Assembly (NCBI GenBank): GCA_020346965.1
Contig: CP070793.1
Coordinates: forward strand, 1,404,650 to 1,415,649
DNA from: Chloroflexota bacterium
GTDB lineage: Bacteria > Chloroflexota > Dehalococcoidia > GIF9 > AB-539-J10
Direction of reading: 5' to 3'
DNA length: 11,000 nucleotides
The translations under genes and the position numbers were made by a program. Under the pieces are notes generated by a model. That model did no database searches, was not told the origin of the DNA, and was given only the letters and a program-made list of their open reading frames with translations. Within the stretch, counting starts at the first letter, position 1; every line of letters starts with the position of its first letter. Shown here in pieces: positions 1-7,398 of this stretch.

Positions 1-147
1 ATGATATACGATGGACTAAAGCAAACCAATGCAAGGACGAGGATAGAAGCCTTTATACATCAGGCGAAGTTATACCATCAAAGATACAGCACGATTCAAT
101 AACCTGATATTTCGAATTCGTACAAAGTTAGCGCTGTCACGGTGTGA
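1..147 (+). pseudogene. Possible decayed C-terminal remnant of an IS3-type transposase
   Basis: Frame 1 reads an Arg-Thr-Arg-Ile-Glu-Ala-Phe stretch, then LYHQRYSTIQ, a TAA stop at about 100-102, then PDISNSYKVSAVTV and a TGA at about 145-147. IS3-family orfB proteins usually end with an R-T-R-x-E-A segment, a Y-N-x-x-R-x-H-S-T-I-G-Y-L-(S/T)-P motif and a short tail containing VS...TV, so the order of elements fits a worn, stop-interrupted tail. The resemblance is by eye only and the upstream part lies outside the window. I found no terminal inverted repeat or target duplication. It could equally be chance. Confidence 0.3.
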
Positions 148-250
148 GCGGTCCAATCCTAGCTCCTAATGAGATACCCACGTAATATCACTTTTCTGTA
201 ATGACACACCACTCTCAGTGGAGCTCCCAAATTCGTGCAGACTCTAGAAC
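148..250. other. Non-coding stretch downstream of the operon
   Basis: No open frame of coding character is visible between the putative transposase remnant and the stop of the phosphopantetheinyl transferase gene. A small perfect stem, CCACT-CTC-AGTGG at 209-221, lies about 30 bases beyond the operon's last stop codon. It is short and is not followed by a T-run on the minus strand, so I do not call it a terminator. Confidence 0.4.
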
Positions 251-826
251 TCAGGGTTTGAAGTCTTCCAGAATTATCCAATCAATTTGGTTGTCACCCT
301 TGAGGACGGAAACAATATGGTTCTTGTATCGTAGTTGCTCCACTACAAATGACTGTCCATTATAGTCCAACGAAATGTGGTTCTCGTCGGGGACCGAGAT
401 TATCCGACAGGTCCTTAACCCACTTATACCAATGCCAATAACCTTCAGAATCGCTTCCTTTGCTGTCCAATAACGAAAAAAGGCCTCCCAAGACTTTTCC
501 TTTAACTCCCATTCCTTGTCACTAGCCACACGTGCAAACAGCAATTCATCTCGGGGTTTTACTTCTTCGATATCGATTCCTACCTTATCTTTGCTAACCA
601 CCGCCACCACGTACTCAGGCTTGTGCGAGAGAGACCAGTAATTGCCATTAACGCGACACGGGGCACCATTTTCGTCCTTAAGCAGTTTTCCAAGTGTTAC
701 TCCGCTTTTTTTGGCACTCACTTTAAGTGCTTCTCGAGCAATTCGGCCTAGGTAGTCTATCTTTTCTCCACCACGCAGTCTACGTTCAGTTTGGATAACT
801 GGCATAACTACTGGAAATAAAATCAT
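251..826 (-). CDS. Sfp-type 4'-phosphopantetheinyl transferase
   Basis: This enzyme would transfer phosphopantetheine from CoA to the active serine of an acyl carrier protein, most likely the ACP encoded at 5747-5998. From the ATG at 826 it has 191 residues. The Sfp-family signature is clear: LSHKPEYVVAVV (the SxSH-like element) near residue 67, VGIDIEE with metal-binding Asp85 and Glu87, and YWTAKEAILK with Glu124 and Lys123. A TTG at 871 would add 15 residues and overlap the preceding reductase gene. I prefer the ATG at 826 because it lies just past that gene's stop at 831, although its ribosome binding site is weak (a GAGGA about 12 bases upstream). At 191 residues it is short for an Sfp (about 220-230) and closer to compact pathway-specific transferases. 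It is the last gene of the operon, and its presence suggests the pathway does not rely only on the housekeeping AcpS. Confidence 0.88.
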   Translation of the reverse strand: MILFPVVMPVIQTERRLRGGEKIDYLGRIAREALKVSAKKSGVTLGKLLKDENGAPCRVNGNYWSLSHKPEYVVAVVSKDKVGIDIEEVKPRDELLFARVASDKEWELKEKSWEAFFRYWTAKEAILKVIGIGISGLRTCRIISVPDENHISLDYNGQSFVVEQLRYKNHIVSVLKGDNQIDWIILEDFKP

Positions 827-830
827 GGGC

Positions 831-1634
831 TTACTGAATCCTCGTTGTCTTATCAATAATATCTCTATCAAAGTAGTTAACTGACATTCCGCAATCTACG
901 ACGACCCCTTGTGCGTTAATCCCACTGGAGCGATCGCTCAACAGGAATACTGCCGTATTGGCTACTTCTTGGGCAGTTAGAATCTTTTTACGAAGCGTTA
1001 GTTTTTCAGTATAAAGATAATAATTGACGAATCCTGGTATTCCGGCGGATGCTGAGGTTTTCAGCGGCCCAGCGTTAACTGAGTTAAATCTAATTTGAGA
1101 AAACGCACTAAATGATTTAGCCAGAAAACATATAGTTGAATCTAGGGCAGCCTTTACTGGAGCCATAAAGCCATAAGGTTCGGCTGCCATTCTAGTCGTT
1201 GATATTGATACGGTGACTATCGATGCCTTTTCATCCAATAGGTCTTTGAACTCATTAGCGATGGCTATTAACGAATAGCAAGAGATATCAATCGACTGCA
1301 GGAAGTCTTTCTTTGCCGTTTCGTGAAATGGCTTAAGCCCCTCATCGTAATTGGCAAAAGCGACGGAATGAACAATACCGTGGAGTTTGGGATATTTTGG
1401 GGAAATATCTTTGGCGAGTTTCCTGATATCCTGCCCGCGTTCGACGTCGCATACAAAGATATCAGAACCAGGAAGGATTTTGGAGACACTCTCCCTACGT
1501 TCTTTCGATCGAACACTATAGACTACTTTGGCGTTTGTCTGAGAAAGAACCTGTCCGATAGAGAAGGCGATGCTCTTCTTGTTGGCCACTCCAAAAACAA
1601 GAAAAGTCTTACCCGCGATGTTTAAGAAATCCAT
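831..1634 (-). CDS. FabI-like enoyl-ACP reductase (SDR family), atypical active site
   Basis: The 267-residue protein follows FabI throughout: FGVANKKSIAFSIG at residues 14-27 (the FabI-type nucleotide-binding loop, not the classical TGxxxGIG), CDV at 62-64, a VHS element at 88-90, NAGP at 187-190, and a C-terminus resembling FabI's SGISGE...VDGG as SGINAQ...VDCG. The catalytic Tyr154 and Lys161 keep the Y-x6-K spacing of E. coli Tyr156/Lys163. Aligned without gaps, the second conserved Tyr of FabI (E. coli Tyr146) is Ile144 here. The expected role is NAD(P)H reduction of the trans-2-enoyl double bond on the cluster ACP, but the missing Tyr leaves substrate and even activity open. The ATG at 1634 is preceded by a strong AAGGAG six bases away. 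The gene lies 30 bases after fabZ and 4 bases before the transferase gene. Confidence 0.88.
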   Translation of the reverse strand: MDFLNIAGKTFLVFGVANKKSIAFSIGQVLSQTNAKVVYSVRSKERRESVSKILPGSDIFVCDVERGQDIRKLAKDISPKYPKLHGIVHSVAFANYDEGLKPFHETAKKDFLQSIDISCYSLIAIANEFKDLLDEKASIVTVSISTTRMAAEPYGFMAPVKAALDSTICFLAKSFSAFSQIRFNSVNAGPLKTSASAGIPGFVNYYLYTEKLTLRKKILTAQEVANTAVFLLSDRSSGINAQGVVVDCGMSVNYFDRDIIDKTTRIQ

Positions 1635-1664
1635 ATAGTGCTCCTTCTATTTACATGTTGTATG

Positions 1665-2090
1665 TTAAGGCACCTCTTTGGCCAGTGTGACAGTGAACTC
1701 AACCGTAACCGAGATTTTGCCGTCAACTGAGGCTTTGCCCTTCATGAAATAGGCATTGCTCACTTTTTCAACAAGCTCCGCTTCAATATCCAGGGTACTG
1801 CCGGGCTTGACGATACTTTTGAACTTGGCGTTATTGATTCGGGTCAAAACAGGAATACCTTCGCTGATGCCACCCATTATATTTGAAAGTAGGATTGCAC
1901 CTGTCTGAAATATGGATTCACAGATGAGCGCCCCGGGCATAATTGGTTGCCCCGGATAGTGTCCCTCAAAGACTGGTTCATCGGGCTTCACCTCTTTCTC
2001 TGTCTTGATTTTTGCTCCGCCTAATTCCACGATCCTGTCGACAAATAAGAATGGTGGACGATGGGGTATGGCATTTAGGATATCCTCCAT
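1665..2090 (-). CDS. fabZ: 3-hydroxyacyl-ACP dehydratase, FabZ type
   Basis: A single hot-dog-fold dehydratase of 141 residues, close to the usual FabZ length. HRPPFLFVDRI at residues 10-20 is the FabZ N-terminal signature. EGHYPGQPIMPGALICESIFQ at 42-62 carries catalytic His44 and Glu58, with the family spacing. It should remove water from 3-hydroxyacyl-ACP made by the adjacent ketoreductase, giving trans-2-enoyl-ACP. I chose the ATG at 2090 because GGAGG lies eight bases upstream, inside the last codons of fabG, and the product then begins MEDILNAIPHRPP as in other FabZ proteins. The longer frame from 2132 would add 14 residues that simply re-read fabG sequence. Only one base separates it from the fabG stop, so the two genes are probably translationally coupled. 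Whether it also isomerises like FabA cannot be told from sequence. Confidence 0.93.
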   Translation of the reverse strand: MEDILNAIPHRPPFLFVDRIVELGGAKIKTEKEVKPDEPVFEGHYPGQPIMPGALICESIFQTGAILLSNIMGGISEGIPVLTRINNAKFKSIVKPGSTLDIEAELVEKVSNAYFMKGKASVDGKISVTVEFTVTLAKEVP

Positions 2091-2091
2091 C

Positions 2092-2832
2092 TCATAATCC
2101 TCCAGCCACTTCAAGGGTAGAACCGGTAACATAGGATGCCTCTTTGGAGGCTAAGAAAAGAACACAAGTGGCTACTTCTTCAGTGCTTCCAAATCTCCTT
2201 AAGGGAATCCTGGCCAAGTAGGATTCACGCAACTTATCCGGAATGTCTTCAATTAATTCGGTAGCAATGAATCCCGGAGAGACACAATTGACTGTAATGC
2301 CCCGAGTGGCAACTTCCTTGGATAATGATTTAGTCAATGCACTCAAGCCTGCCTTTGAAGCTGCATAATTCGCCTGGCCTTCAAAGCCGTATCTTTCCAT
2401 CACCGAGCCTATGTTGATAATCCGTCCATACCGTTTGCGCATCAGGCTTTTAACTGCAAATTTGCACATATAAAAGATTCCAGCGAGATTGACATTCATC
2501 ACGTCGTGCCAGTCCGATTCTCTCATCATGGCCAAGACAGAGTCCTTTCGAATACCGGCGTTGTTCACCAGAACTTCAAAATTCTCATATTTCGTGTCCA
2601 TGTATCTAAAAAACTCTTCTACGTCTTGGTAATTTGATACATCAAGTTTCTGGATATCTACATTCTCAATAAACTGGCCGCTATCTTGCTTAAATTGTGC
2701 CGCCGCAGCTTCATTTGCGGTATACGTGACAATAACTCTGGCACCAGCCTTCAGGAAACTCTCGGCAATGGCTTTACCTATTCCTCTAGTACCACCGGTA
2801 ACGATGACAGTCTGGTATTTATAGTCATACAT
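2092..2832 (-). CDS. fabG: 3-oxoacyl-ACP reductase, FabG type
   Basis: A classical short-chain dehydrogenase of 246 residues, standard for FabG. It has TGGTRGIG at 12-19 (NADP-binding loop), NNAG at 90-93 and the catalytic tetrad Asn115, Ser143, Tyr156 and Lys160 (YAASK at 156-160), then the [12 protein letters not shown] segment and a C-terminal [11 protein letters not shown] typical of the family. It should reduce the 3-oxoacyl-ACP formed by the KAS enzymes of this operon. The ATG at 2832 is chosen because AGGAG sits six bases upstream; the longer frame from 2877 only re-reads the upstream oxidoreductase gene. The start overlaps the end of that gene by 8 bases. Sequence alone cannot show whether this is the housekeeping FabG or a pathway paralogue; its place in the operon favours the latter. 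Confidence 0.93.
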   Translation of the reverse strand: MYDYKYQTVIVTGGTRGIGKAIAESFLKAGARVIVTYTANEAAAAQFKQDSGQFIENVDIQKLDVSNYQDVEEFFRYMDTKYENFEVLVNNAGIRKDSVLAMMRESDWHDVMNVNLAGIFYMCKFAVKSLMRKRYGRIINIGSVMERYGFEGQANYAASKAGLSALTKSLSKEVATRGITVNCVSPGFIATELIEDIPDKLRESYLARIPLRRFGSTEEVATCVLFLASKEASYVTGSTLEVAGGL

Positions 2833-4249
2833 TTCTCGCTCCTGTCGACAAGAATTTGTCCACGTTATTGGCAACAATTACTCCGTAGTTAGCTGCACCC
2901 AGCCACCCGGACATGATAATCCCCACGGAACCGGTATGGAAAAGTCCAGATATCTCTTTAGGAAGCCCCGTGCTGATCTTCAATCCTTCAAATTTGGTGC
3001 CGAAAGAAGCCCCACTCAAGTGTAGTGTATACCTTTGAAATGTTCTTGGGGTGGCGGCCTCCAGGTAATCTACCTTATCTCGAATCTTAGGCACGTACTT
3101 CTCCAGAGCATTAAGCGTTCGTTGAATTAAATTTTCCTTAGCAGTTTGATATTCTTCTTCAGATAGGTTAGTCCAGTCTGCGTACTTGGCGTTAGTAGAG
3201 GCTACGACCGAAAACATATCGGAGCCAGGTCGCGTTTGCGGATAGTAGATTGAGAAGGTCCGACTGGTAGTGTTTTTACTGCAAAGTTCTTTGGACTCGA
3301 ATTTCTCCGCCTCTGAGGTAAAAAGCAAATCGCCTATATAGTCGATTCTCTCGCCCGTCCTGATACCTATATACACTTGACAACTGCTGTTATTAAGGCG
3401 CACTTTCTTGGCTTCTTCAACGAAGCCTTCGGAGAAGTTCTCGTCTCCGACTAGTCTATGAACAGTTGATAATAGATTACCATTGGAGACAACAGTTTTG
3501 CCTTTGATCGTTCTTCCATTCGCTACCACTCCGGCAACCTTTTTATCCTCGATGCCAATTCTTTCCACCAGACATCTGGTTCGAATATCAACCCCATTCT
3601 TTTTAAGCTCCGCCCTCATCATTTCGATAATCTTGTCCGTCCCGCCTCGAAAGGTATAAACACCCTTGTTAAGGAAATTGGAGAAGACTATCCCGTAGGT
3701 TATCGCAGGGTCATCCAAGGTCGACCCATTGGCATAGGTGATTGGTTCCATTATCATGCGGACAATATCGTGACGACCGGGAAAGAATTTTTCAAAAAGC
3801 TGCCTCGTAGTCATAGTTTGGTCATCATAAAAGTTCATGCCTCGGAGTGTGTTAATGAAGTTATCAATAGTCTCTCCGGGGATATTGAAGTGTTCCTGCA
3901 TTACACGTTTGAAATCATCGCTATCATAAGTCGTTGTGAGGGAGAACTGAGGGTTGTCCAATCGAATACCTTTGAGTTGAACGATGGAGTCAGCAATTTC
4001 CGGGTTCCAATACTTACGGCAGGTTTTGATCATACCCACTGGAAATCCGTGCAAGGAGATATCAAAGATGTGTCCTCCCTTTCTCTTGAACCACGCGGCC
4101 AATCCGCCAAGGTTAGTATGTTGCTCCAGAAGTAAGACGGAATGACCTACTTTGGCCAGCATATTAGCACAGGTCAATCCTGCCAAACCGCTGCCAATGA
4201 CAATTACATCGTATTCTGATTTTGTGTCTTTCAACCAATCGCGGTTCAT
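2825..4249 (-). CDS. CrtI/retinol saturase-type FAD oxidoreductase, copy 2
   Basis: A 474-residue flavoprotein of the phytoene desaturase/retinol saturase group. The N-terminus binds [15 protein letters not shown] with GxGxxG at 19-24, the ribose-binding Glu42, GG at 48-49, then a GG..FDISLHG segment around 58-68. The C-terminal FAD motif is present in the stretch ending [18 protein letters not shown]. Such enzymes desaturate, isomerise or saturate long polyene or isoprenoid chains. No carotenoid gene is nearby and all neighbours are type II fatty acid synthase genes, so an acyl-ACP or derived polyene is the likelier substrate (inference). An ATG at 4267 overlaps the previous stop as ATGA, but the ATG at 4249 has GGAG five bases upstream and starts MNRDWLKD, so I prefer it; the other start adds six residues. 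No transmembrane segment or signal peptide is evident. Confidence 0.87.
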   Translation of the reverse strand: MNRDWLKDTKSEYDVIVIGSGLAGLTCANMLAKVGHSVLLLEQHTNLGGLAAWFKRKGGHIFDISLHGFPVGMIKTCRKYWNPEIADSIVQLKGIRLDNPQFSLTTTYDSDDFKRVMQEHFNIPGETIDNFINTLRGMNFYDDQTMTTRQLFEKFFPGRHDIVRMIMEPITYANGSTLDDPAITYGIVFSNFLNKGVYTFRGGTDKIIEMMRAELKKNGVDIRTRCLVERIGIEDKKVAGVVANGRTIKGKTVVSNGNLLSTVHRLVGDENFSEGFVEEAKKVRLNNSSCQVYIGIRTGERIDYIGDLLFTSEAEKFESKELCSKNTTSRTFSIYYPQTRPGSDMFSVVASTNAKYADWTNLSEEEYQTAKENLIQRTLNALEKYVPKIRDKVDYLEAATPRTFQRYTLHLSGASFGTKFEGLKISTGLPKEISGLFHTGSVGIIMSGWLGAANYGVIVANNVDKFLSTGARNV

Positions 4250-4263
4250 TGAATCTCCGCTTT

Positions 4264-5649
4264 TCATGCCCCCTGCAGAACATGAAGATTTGCTATGGAG
4301 ATACCACTAAGCATTGCTCCGACAATCCCCAAGAATCCCTGGTCAGTGCCACAGACGAATAAGTTGTTTAAATGAGTCCTGCCCGTTTTTACTTTATTCG
4401 GCATACCATAGACCGCGCCATTTATATGACCAGTGAATCTCTGGATTGTCTTGGGAGTGAAAACGTCCGTAAAGACTATAGAATCACGAAAATCAGGCAT
4501 GAGTTTCACCACTTCATTGAGAGAGGTTCCGAGCCAGGCAGCCTTTTGCGCGTTATACTCTTCCTCGCCCAGTCTGTCCCAGAGGTCGAAGTTAGCGAGG
4601 TTAGTTATTCTTATCATGCCCTCCGGTAGGGGATTTTCGTATTGGAAATTATTGGGGCAGCATATGACCCCGCTGGAAACGTTGACCAGCTCATCAGGTT
4701 TTCGATAATCAAATCTATCTGAATTGTTATAAAAGATGATGGTCGTTTCGTGCCCTTTCTCAGCAGGCTGCCTGTTTAGCACCGTAATGAATTCTACCAT
4801 AGAGAGTTGCCCTGCTTTATCCTCTATTCCCGCGGGATCATAGTTAGACAGGAGTCTCATGGTTTCAACATACCCAGCGGAAGAGAGTATCTTACCGGTT
4901 GTGAGAACTTCACCGTTCTCGAGCTGGACAGATTCAACTCTGTCATTGGTAGCTTGAATACTTGTTACTGCGCTCCTCATTCTCAATTCACCACCACAAC
5001 TCTTATATTTTCTCACCAGCACGTCAAGGACTTGGCGCACGCCAGCTCGAGGTCTGGCAAAACCTTCACAGTAGATGCCCTTGAACATAATGACAAACTG
5101 GCTGAACTCTATATCGTTTTCCTGAGCATTTCCGTAAAACATTAGCGGGCAAAAAACCATATCGATAAGAAGCGGGTCAGAAATAATAGAGCCCACAATT
5201 TCGCGAGCTGAAACTGGTTTGGCATACAAGTTCAGCTCATCATATTCGAAAATGGTCTTGAGCAGTTTTCGGAAATTATCAGCCTGCGCTGGGAAATTAT
5301 CGACCACCTCCTGGACAAATAATTCGAGGCCGTTATTGAATCTGAGGGTTTTATCCGGAAATTTTATTGCGGACATTCGCTGTGGGCAAAGATCAAAATC
5401 TTCTCGTTTTAGCTTGAGTTGCCGGAGTAGCTTTGGCAGTGGCGTTAATCTAACACCCACAGGAACATAGTTGGTAACAGCATGAAGGCCGACATCGAAT
5501 TTACGTCCCCCACGGTTGTAAAAGGAATTAAGCCCGCCAACACGATGATGCTTCTCGATGATGCACACCCTTTTATCGTAGTAAGCCAACCTAATGCCAG
5601 CAGCAAGGCCAGACATCCCTGCGCCGATAATCAAAACATCGTAATCCAC
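4264..5649 (-). CDS. CrtI/retinol saturase-type FAD oxidoreductase, copy 1
   Basis: A 461-residue relative of the next gene in the operon. [12 protein letters not shown] carries GxGxxG at 9-14, Glu32 is the ribose-binding acid, GG is at 38-39, and [12 protein letters not shown] follows at 47-58. The C-terminus ends in a FAD-contacting [19 protein letters not shown] segment. The start is GTG at 5649, giving MDYDV; no in-frame ATG fits the Rossmann strand better, and the Shine-Dalgarno is weak. The family removes or adds hydrogen on conjugated chains; here the partners suggest an acyl substrate made on the cluster ACP (inference). Its stop overlaps a possible start of the second copy by four bases. 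The two copies differ clearly in sequence, so they probably do different steps or form a heteromer rather than being a recent duplication. Confidence 0.87.
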   Translation of the reverse strand: MDYDVLIIGAGMSGLAAGIRLAYYDKRVCIIEKHHRVGGLNSFYNRGGRKFDVGLHAVTNYVPVGVRLTPLPKLLRQLKLKREDFDLCPQRMSAIKFPDKTLRFNNGLELFVQEVVDNFPAQADNFRKLLKTIFEYDELNLYAKPVSAREIVGSIISDPLLIDMVFCPLMFYGNAQENDIEFSQFVIMFKGIYCEGFARPRAGVRQVLDVLVRKYKSCGGELRMRSAVTSIQATNDRVESVQLENGEVLTTGKILSSAGYVETMRLLSNYDPAGIEDKAGQLSMVEFITVLNRQPAEKGHETTIIFYNNSDRFDYRKPDELVNVSSGVICCPNNFQYENPLPEGMIRITNLANFDLWDRLGEEEYNAQKAAWLGTSLNEVVKLMPDFRDSIVFTDVFTPKTIQRFTGHINGAVYGMPNKVKTGRTHLNNLFVCGTDQGFLGIVGAMLSGISIANLHVLQGA

Positions 5650-5746
5650 AGTCGGGCTCTTTTCAGGAAAAAGCTCTAACTTGAACCTTTAATCCTCGGG
5701 GGAAATGATATAAGAATTTGTGCTTCTGGCTTAATAACACTACCAG

Positions 5747-5998
5747 TTAAAGGTCTTTCATCCGTGGCTCTAGATAAGCTACAGAGCTATCTATCGTGGC
5801 TAACTGCATATAGTCATCTTCAGGAACTTCTATACCGTAACGTTTTCGTAGCTCCATAATAATGTCTAAGAAATCCATTGAGTCCAATTCAACTTGCTCT
5901 CGGATCGGGATATCGCCCTTAAGATTGGTCAGGTCCTCATCCGGTATAATTTCGGCGACAATCTCCATAAGGACGGATTTAATTTGCTCCTTGGTCAT
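5747..5998 (-). CDS. Acyl carrier protein
   Basis: An 83-residue acidic protein with the ACP fold pattern. The phosphopantetheine site is VELDSMDFLDII with Ser40, followed by the acidic recognition helix and the IEVPEDDYMQLATIDSSVAYLE segment that matches helix III-IV of ACPs. It would carry the growing chain between the KAS, FabG, FabZ and FabI-like enzymes encoded around it and be activated by the transferase at the operon's end. The ATG at 5998 is preceded by a run of six G bases a few nucleotides upstream, a plausible though close ribosome binding site. It follows the KAS II gene by 40 bases and precedes the first FAD oxidoreductase gene by 97 bases, a gap with no gene of its own. The Leu-Asp-Ser-Met-Asp form of the motif is common in specialised ACPs as well as in FAS ACPs. 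Confidence 0.94.
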   Translation of the reverse strand: MTKEQIKSVLMEIVAEIIPDEDLTNLKGDIPIREQVELDSMDFLDIIMELRKRYGIEVPEDDYMQLATIDSSVAYLEPRMKDL

Positions 5999-6038
5999 GT
6001 ACCCCCCATTTGCTTATTTGAAAATGGCGTTTTCAGAT

Positions 6039-7289
6039 CTATTCTTCAAGCCTTTTTATAATGACGACCGAATTGATGCCTAGCATTCCGAAGGAATTAT
6101 TCAATATATAGTTCACCTTGTCAACCTTTTTAGGTTCATTAATAACCAGGTTCTCAAATGAGCATTCGGGGTCTAGTTGGTCTACATTGATCGTCGGATG
6201 AACGATGTGGTCTTCGAAAGAAGGTAAATTCCCCGCCAATTCCAGAGCGGCAGCTGCCCCCATGGTATGACCAATATAACTCTTGGTGTTGTTTATATAT
6301 GCATCGGTACAGCTGCCGAAGACTTCTCTTATTGCCTGGCACTCTGCGGTATCTCCCTCACGAGTTCCGGTCGCATGTGTATTGATAATATCCACATCTC
6401 CAGGAGAGATGCGGGCCTTATTGAGGGCGAGTTTCATGCACTCAGCTTGCCTTTCTGAGTTTGGGAGAACGAAATCAGAAGCATCTGAGTTAACAGCATA
6501 CCCCACTATCTCGCCATAAATCCTGGCTCCCCTCTTAAGGGCATCGCCCAGCCTTTCCAGAATGAAAATGGAGCCGCCTTCGGAAACAACCAGACCATTC
6601 CTATTTTTATCGAAGGGCCGGCAAGCCTTTTCAGGGTCTCTGTGAGAAGCCAAAGCACCTTCGCTTCTAAAACTGGCAAAAGCACCAAAGGCATGAATAG
6701 TCTCTGAAACCCCGCCAGCTAGGGCCAAATCAACTTCACCCAGCAGCAACATTTGGAAGCCTTGTATAAGTCCAATATTACCGCCAGCGCAAGCGGCCCC
6801 CAATGTGTAATGTGGCCCGGTAATTCCCATATTCAAGGTTACTTCGCCGGCTGGATTGTTGGCCACTATTCTGGGGTTGTAATGGTGTGACACGAATGTT
6901 GTATCGTAATCGAATTGCTTGATTTCATATATTTGCTTTTCCGTGTCCACATTACCATGCTCGGTAATCCCGACATAGACGCCAATCCTCGATTTGTCAA
7001 GGCAGGCAAGTTCCAATTTGGCATCAGCGATTGCCTCGTGAGCACAGTAGATCGCTACCGAGCCGGCCCTCGTTCCTCGACGTAATTCCTTCTTCTTTTG
7101 ATACTTGAGTGGGTCGAAATGGCATACACCAGCCAACACTTCACCCATATAGCGGACGTTGAATTTTTGGATCCCGGATTTGCCCGTAAGTAGGCTTTCT
7201 CGAAATTCCGCCAGGTTATTTCCGTTTGGCGCCGTCAGACCGACCCCGGTGATAACAATTCGTCTTGCGTTAGGTTTTCCTGCCATCAT
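6039..7289 (-). CDS. 3-oxoacyl-ACP synthase, KAS I/II (FabF) type with unusual gating loop
   Basis: A 416-residue thiolase-fold condensing enzyme, typical for FabF. The catalytic Cys167 lies in GAACAGG, His305 in NTHATGT and His341 in KSYIGHTMGAA, with Lys336 also kept, so decarboxylative chain elongation with malonyl-ACP is expected. The C-terminal loop that reads NSFGFGGTN in FabF is NSFGMLGIN here (398-406): the gatekeeper Phe is Met402 and the next Gly is Leu403. There is no second KAS II copy, so no chain-length-factor partner as in aryl polyene or aromatic polyketide systems. The start is one of two adjacent ATGs at 7289/7286, with no strong Shine-Dalgarno. A 109-base gap separates it from the KAS III gene. 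It probably builds the main chain, possibly with shifted chain-length or unsaturation preference because of the loop. Confidence 0.92.
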   Translation of the reverse strand: MMAGKPNARRIVITGVGLTAPNGNNLAEFRESLLTGKSGIQKFNVRYMGEVLAGVCHFDPLKYQKKKELRRGTRAGSVAIYCAHEAIADAKLELACLDKSRIGVYVGITEHGNVDTEKQIYEIKQFDYDTTFVSHHYNPRIVANNPAGEVTLNMGITGPHYTLGAACAGGNIGLIQGFQMLLLGEVDLALAGGVSETIHAFGAFASFRSEGALASHRDPEKACRPFDKNRNGLVVSEGGSIFILERLGDALKRGARIYGEIVGYAVNSDASDFVLPNSERQAECMKLALNKARISPGDVDIINTHATGTREGDTAECQAIREVFGSCTDAYINNTKSYIGHTMGAAAALELAGNLPSFEDHIVHPTINVDQLDPECSFENLVINEPKKVDKVNYILNNSFGMLGINSVVIIKRLEE

Positions 7290-7398
7290 GGGATATGATT
7301 TCCATCAAGAATGCATATATTAGGGCAGTTTGAGGAAATCTAGTTGCATTGCTACTAAGGAGTATTCCTCTGACTTCATGCTGCTGGGGCTATCTTCT
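7290..7398. other. Intergenic gap inside the operon
   Basis: The largest gap within the minus-strand cluster. It contains a short imperfect palindrome, AGGAATACTCCT, and a 19-codon frame starting at 7379 on the minus strand that has no convincing ribosome binding site. I see no recognisable -35/-10 pair and no terminator, so read-through from the KAS III gene is the simplest view, but an internal promoter cannot be excluded. Confidence 0.35.

Noticed and set aside
1323..1625. Plus-strand 100-codon frame opposite the FabI-like gene
   Set aside because: Antisense shadow of a well-supported reductase; no domain pattern of its own.
3770..4135. Plus-strand 121-codon frame opposite the second FAD oxidoreductase
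   Set aside because: Antisense to a gene with clear FAD motifs; composition is that of a shadow frame.
5686..5753. CCTTTAA...TTAAAGG inverted repeat between the ACP and FAD oxidoreductase genes
   Set aside because: Seven AT-rich bases with a 54-base spacer is easily chance and makes no convincing hairpin.
7320..7379. 19-codon minus-strand frame between the KAS III and KAS II genes
   Set aside because: Very short, with no convincing ribosome binding site and no similarity I recognise.
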